Shown: piece by piece, positions 6,288 to 8,099 of the stretch
Numbering within the stretch: the stretch's first letter is position 1
Layout of the letters: every line of letters starts with the position of its first letter
Assembly: GCA_041623895.1 (NCBI GenBank)
Contig: JBFJVZ010000357.1
Span: 1-8,099 of the forward strand
Source: JBFJVZ01 sp041623895
GTDB taxonomy: Bacteria; Planctomycetota; Planctomycetia; Pirellulales; Pirellulaceae
DNA length: 8,099 nucleotides
Direction of reading: 5' to 3'
Translations under genes and position numbers: made by a program
The notes under the pieces: generated by a model
What the model was told of the DNA's origin: nothing
The model's input: the letters and a program-made list of their open reading frames with translations, nothing else
The model's database searches: none

Positions 6288-8099
6288 TCACGGGCGCGGT
6301 AGATTCTCAGTCACTTCGGCTTCGGTTTTGGTACCGATGGCCTGGTACACGTACCAGGCAGTTTTCTTCTGTCCATGTGGATGCCGCGCTGTGGGCAGCG
6401 TCCTGAGCCCCAGTTTCAAACCGCCTTCGTCGGGATGATCAATCCAGCGGTGATAAAGAAAACTCTCGATCCACGGCAACTGACGAACCTGTCGCATGGC
6501 GTACCAAAGTGAACCTGCTTGATTGGCTTGGGATGCTTCGTCATAGCTGTCGGTGTGGTAGCCTTGTTCGCTTAGCAGCACCGGTCGCATGTTGCCGTCA
6601 GCGGTCCGCATCGCTGGCTGCTGCAAAAACTTACCCAGCACTTCGATGTTTTGCATCGTGATCAGCGGCGTGTCGAAATCATTGCCGATATTCGTGTCCT
6701 GCCAGGCAACCTTGGCAAATAAGTTTTTCGGATACGGATGGTAGGCAACTCCCCAAGCAAAGTCGCCTTCCAGCGTACTGTAACGTTGCAGCGTTTCCAG
6801 ACATTCGCGGGGAGCAAGTCGTTGCCAGGATCCGTCGTCCGGCACCAGCCAGTGGTGTGTCAGTGGCACAAATACTCGTGCCTGCGGATTGTGTGATCGT
6901 GCCGCGTTGTGAATCATTCGCAGTGAGCGATAAAACGTTTCCGTGTAAACCTGGCGCGGTTGATCTCCCATGTTGGTCCAAGTCTTGTGAAAGTCGACTT
7001 CGTTGTGCGCGATCCAGTTGGTAATTCCGCCCGGTGACTTGCCGGTATGGCTGTAGCGATCAGCGATTCGGTGCAGCAAATAGGCATAAATCTTGGCAGC
7101 TCGCGCGCTGGAGATGTCCGGCATCGCATACACGCCGCCATCCGATTCCGGGTGCACCAAAAGAGATCGGCTGGCGGCAGACTTGCCGGACGGAATCAGC
7201 ACGATGGCGGTGACGACGATCTTGTTTTGCCGCGCGAAATCGATCAACGCGTCGTAATAATCGAAGTGCCGTTGATCGAAGTAAATATCGTCAGCATCGG
7301 GAAAACGCGTTCTCCCCGGTCCCGGTGACCGCGAGATGAACTGGTTGAGCACCAGGTTGATGGTCACCGCTGAGATGCCCAGATCGAGCAAATCCTGCGG
7401 CGGCCCGCGGCGGCTGAATCCCGTCAATCCTTTTTGCGAAGCCGGACTTGGTCGAGCCGCGGCGAAATCATTGCTGCTGGGCCGAATGTCATTGGCATAT
7501 TGGCGTGCCGTCAGATAGTTGCCTTGCGAATCGCGAAGTCGCCATCCACTGTGCAGCCGATCACGCGAATCAACTTTCCGCGGGATCGCCATGTGAAAGT
7601 GACCTTCGCTGACGTCGACAATCGCTTCGACAACGACTCCATCGTCGTCGATCGACTTCTCCGGCGGATACTCAAGCAGTTGCCAAGACTCGATATCTTT
7701 CGGAACCGGGCCGGAGATCTGGACCAATTGTGTGCCGACAATGACGGATTCGATCGATGTCGGCGGCGAGTGCTGGAGGTAATCCGCGATTCGTTTCGCT
7801 TGGTTGATCTTTTGTTTTCGTCGCGTCTCTTGCTCGGCGATCGCTCTTTTCTCTGATGCACTCTGAGCCCGAGTTCGCACATTGCGAATCTTGATCCGCA
7901 CGTCGGGTCGGACACCAAAGTCCAAACGCAGCAACCTGGCGTCCGCTGGCAACGTGTCACCAAATGCCTTGACTAGATCCGCTGTATAAAGTTGCCATCC
8001 TTCGGCAATCGGGATGTCAGGTAACTGAGCGTGTTGGCGCTCGCTGAACGGAGGACCAACAAAGGCGGAGAATTCATCGATTCCGGCCGGGCAAAAATA
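6288..8099 (-). CDS. DUF5722-type protein with TIM-barrel-like region, 5' end outside the window
   Basis: The frame is open from the TGA at 6290-6288 to the right edge (603 residues seen) with no in-frame ATG near its upstream end. The TTG at 7952 falls inside a continuous domain (WQLYTADLVKAFGDTLPADARLLRLDFG) and is not the start. Using window residues: 1-78 is a beta-rich, perhaps carbohydrate-binding region ending in RIKIRNVRTR. 80-109 is a charged helix (SASEKRAIAEQETRRKQKINQAKR). 118-201 is a second beta-rich region. From about 224 to the end is the DUF5722-like region, starting LLDLGISAVTINLVLNQFIS and continuing YFDQRHFDYYDALIDFARQNKIVVTAIVL. It includes WIAHNEVDFHKTWTNMG (E367) and VLLSEQGYHT (E511). 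These two glutamates sit where acid/base and nucleophile lie in clan-A glycosidases, so a glycoside hydrolase role is inferred. It faces the GH2 gene tail to tail. Confidence 0.78.
   Translation of the reverse strand, partial: YFCPAGIDEFSAFVGPPFSERQHAQLPDIPIAEGWQLYTADLVKAFGDTLPADARLLRLDFGVRPDVRIKIRNVRTRAQSASEKRAIAEQETRRKQKINQAKRIADYLQHSPPTSIESVIVGTQLVQISGPVPKDIESWQLLEYPPEKSIDDDGVVVEAIVDVSEGHFHMAIPRKVDSRDRLHSGWRLRDSQGNYLTARQYANDIRPSSNDFAAARPSPASQKGLTGFSRRGPPQDLLDLGISAVTINLVLNQFISRSPGPGRTRFPDADDIYFDQRHFDYYDALIDFARQNKIVVTAIVLIPSGKSAASRSLLVHPESDGGVYAMPDISSARAAKIYAYLLHRIADRYSHTGKSPGGITNWIAHNEVDFHKTWTNMGDQPRQVYTETFYRSLRMIHNAARSHNPQARVFVPLTHHWLVPDDGSWQRLAPRECLETLQRYSTLEGDFAWGVAYHPYPKNLFAKVAWQDTNIGNDFDTPLITMQNIEVLGKFLQQPAMRTADGNMRPVLLSEQGYHTDSYDEASQANQAGSLWYAMRQVRQLPWIESFLYHRWIDHPDEGGLKLGLRTLPTARHPHGQKKTAWYVYQAIGTKTEAEVTENLPRP

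Noticed and set aside
4349..7290. The 13-mer GAAGTAAATATCG occurring near 4349 and again near 7278
   Set aside because: One copy is in an intergenic region and the other within codons for DDIYFD of the DUF5722 gene; with no extended similarity this is probably chance.
7950..7952. TTG as the start of the DUF5722 gene
   Set aside because: The frame is open upstream to the window edge and encodes a continuous domain, so the true start lies outside.

Overview
The window looks like a stretch of planctomycete chromosome, probably from the Rhodopirellula/Pirellulaceae group. This is an inference from content: moderately high GC, a secretin of planctomycete type, a DUF5722-type carbohydrate protein beside a secreted GH2 hydrolase, loosely packed genes facing different ways, and short GC-rich hairpin repeats between genes. 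I could not run a search, so the taxon is not proven.

Layout. (a) 1-408, minus: the N-terminal part of a secretin (GspD-like outer-membrane channel protein). It starts at a non-ATG codon and runs off the left edge. (b) 409-937: a 529-bp gene-free stretch with a dense cluster of hairpins and inverted repeats (about 520-705) and then a very good sigma-54 (-24/-12) promoter at 828-844. (c) 938-1144, plus: a 68-residue protein of unknown function with a strong Shine-Dalgarno site, the only gene positioned to use that promoter. (d) 1162-1212: two hairpins side by side between convergent genes. (e) 1243-1776 and 1820-4336, minus: RuvX/YqgF and a long U32-family protein, 43 bp apart and probably co-transcribed, with the U32 gene first. 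(f) 4337-4457: a short divergent intergenic region. (g) 4458-6248, plus: a secreted family 2 glycoside hydrolase. (h) about 6260-6280: a hairpin between convergent genes. (i) 6288-8099, minus: a DUF5722-type protein with a TIM-barrel-like region; its reading frame stays open to the right edge, so the gene is 5'-truncated.

How the genes fit together. The U32 and ruvX genes form a housekeeping pair (RNA modification or proteolysis-like, and nucleic-acid processing). The GH2 and DUF5722 genes, tail to tail, suggest polysaccharide breakdown, typical of marine planctomycetes. The secretin is a separate export gene. The least explained unit is the sigma-54 promoter, its short leader with two mutually exclusive stems, and the orphan 68-residue protein, set just downstream of a repeat cluster. 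I see no CRISPR array, transposase, integrase, tRNA or rRNA. I found no clear new defence or mobile system.
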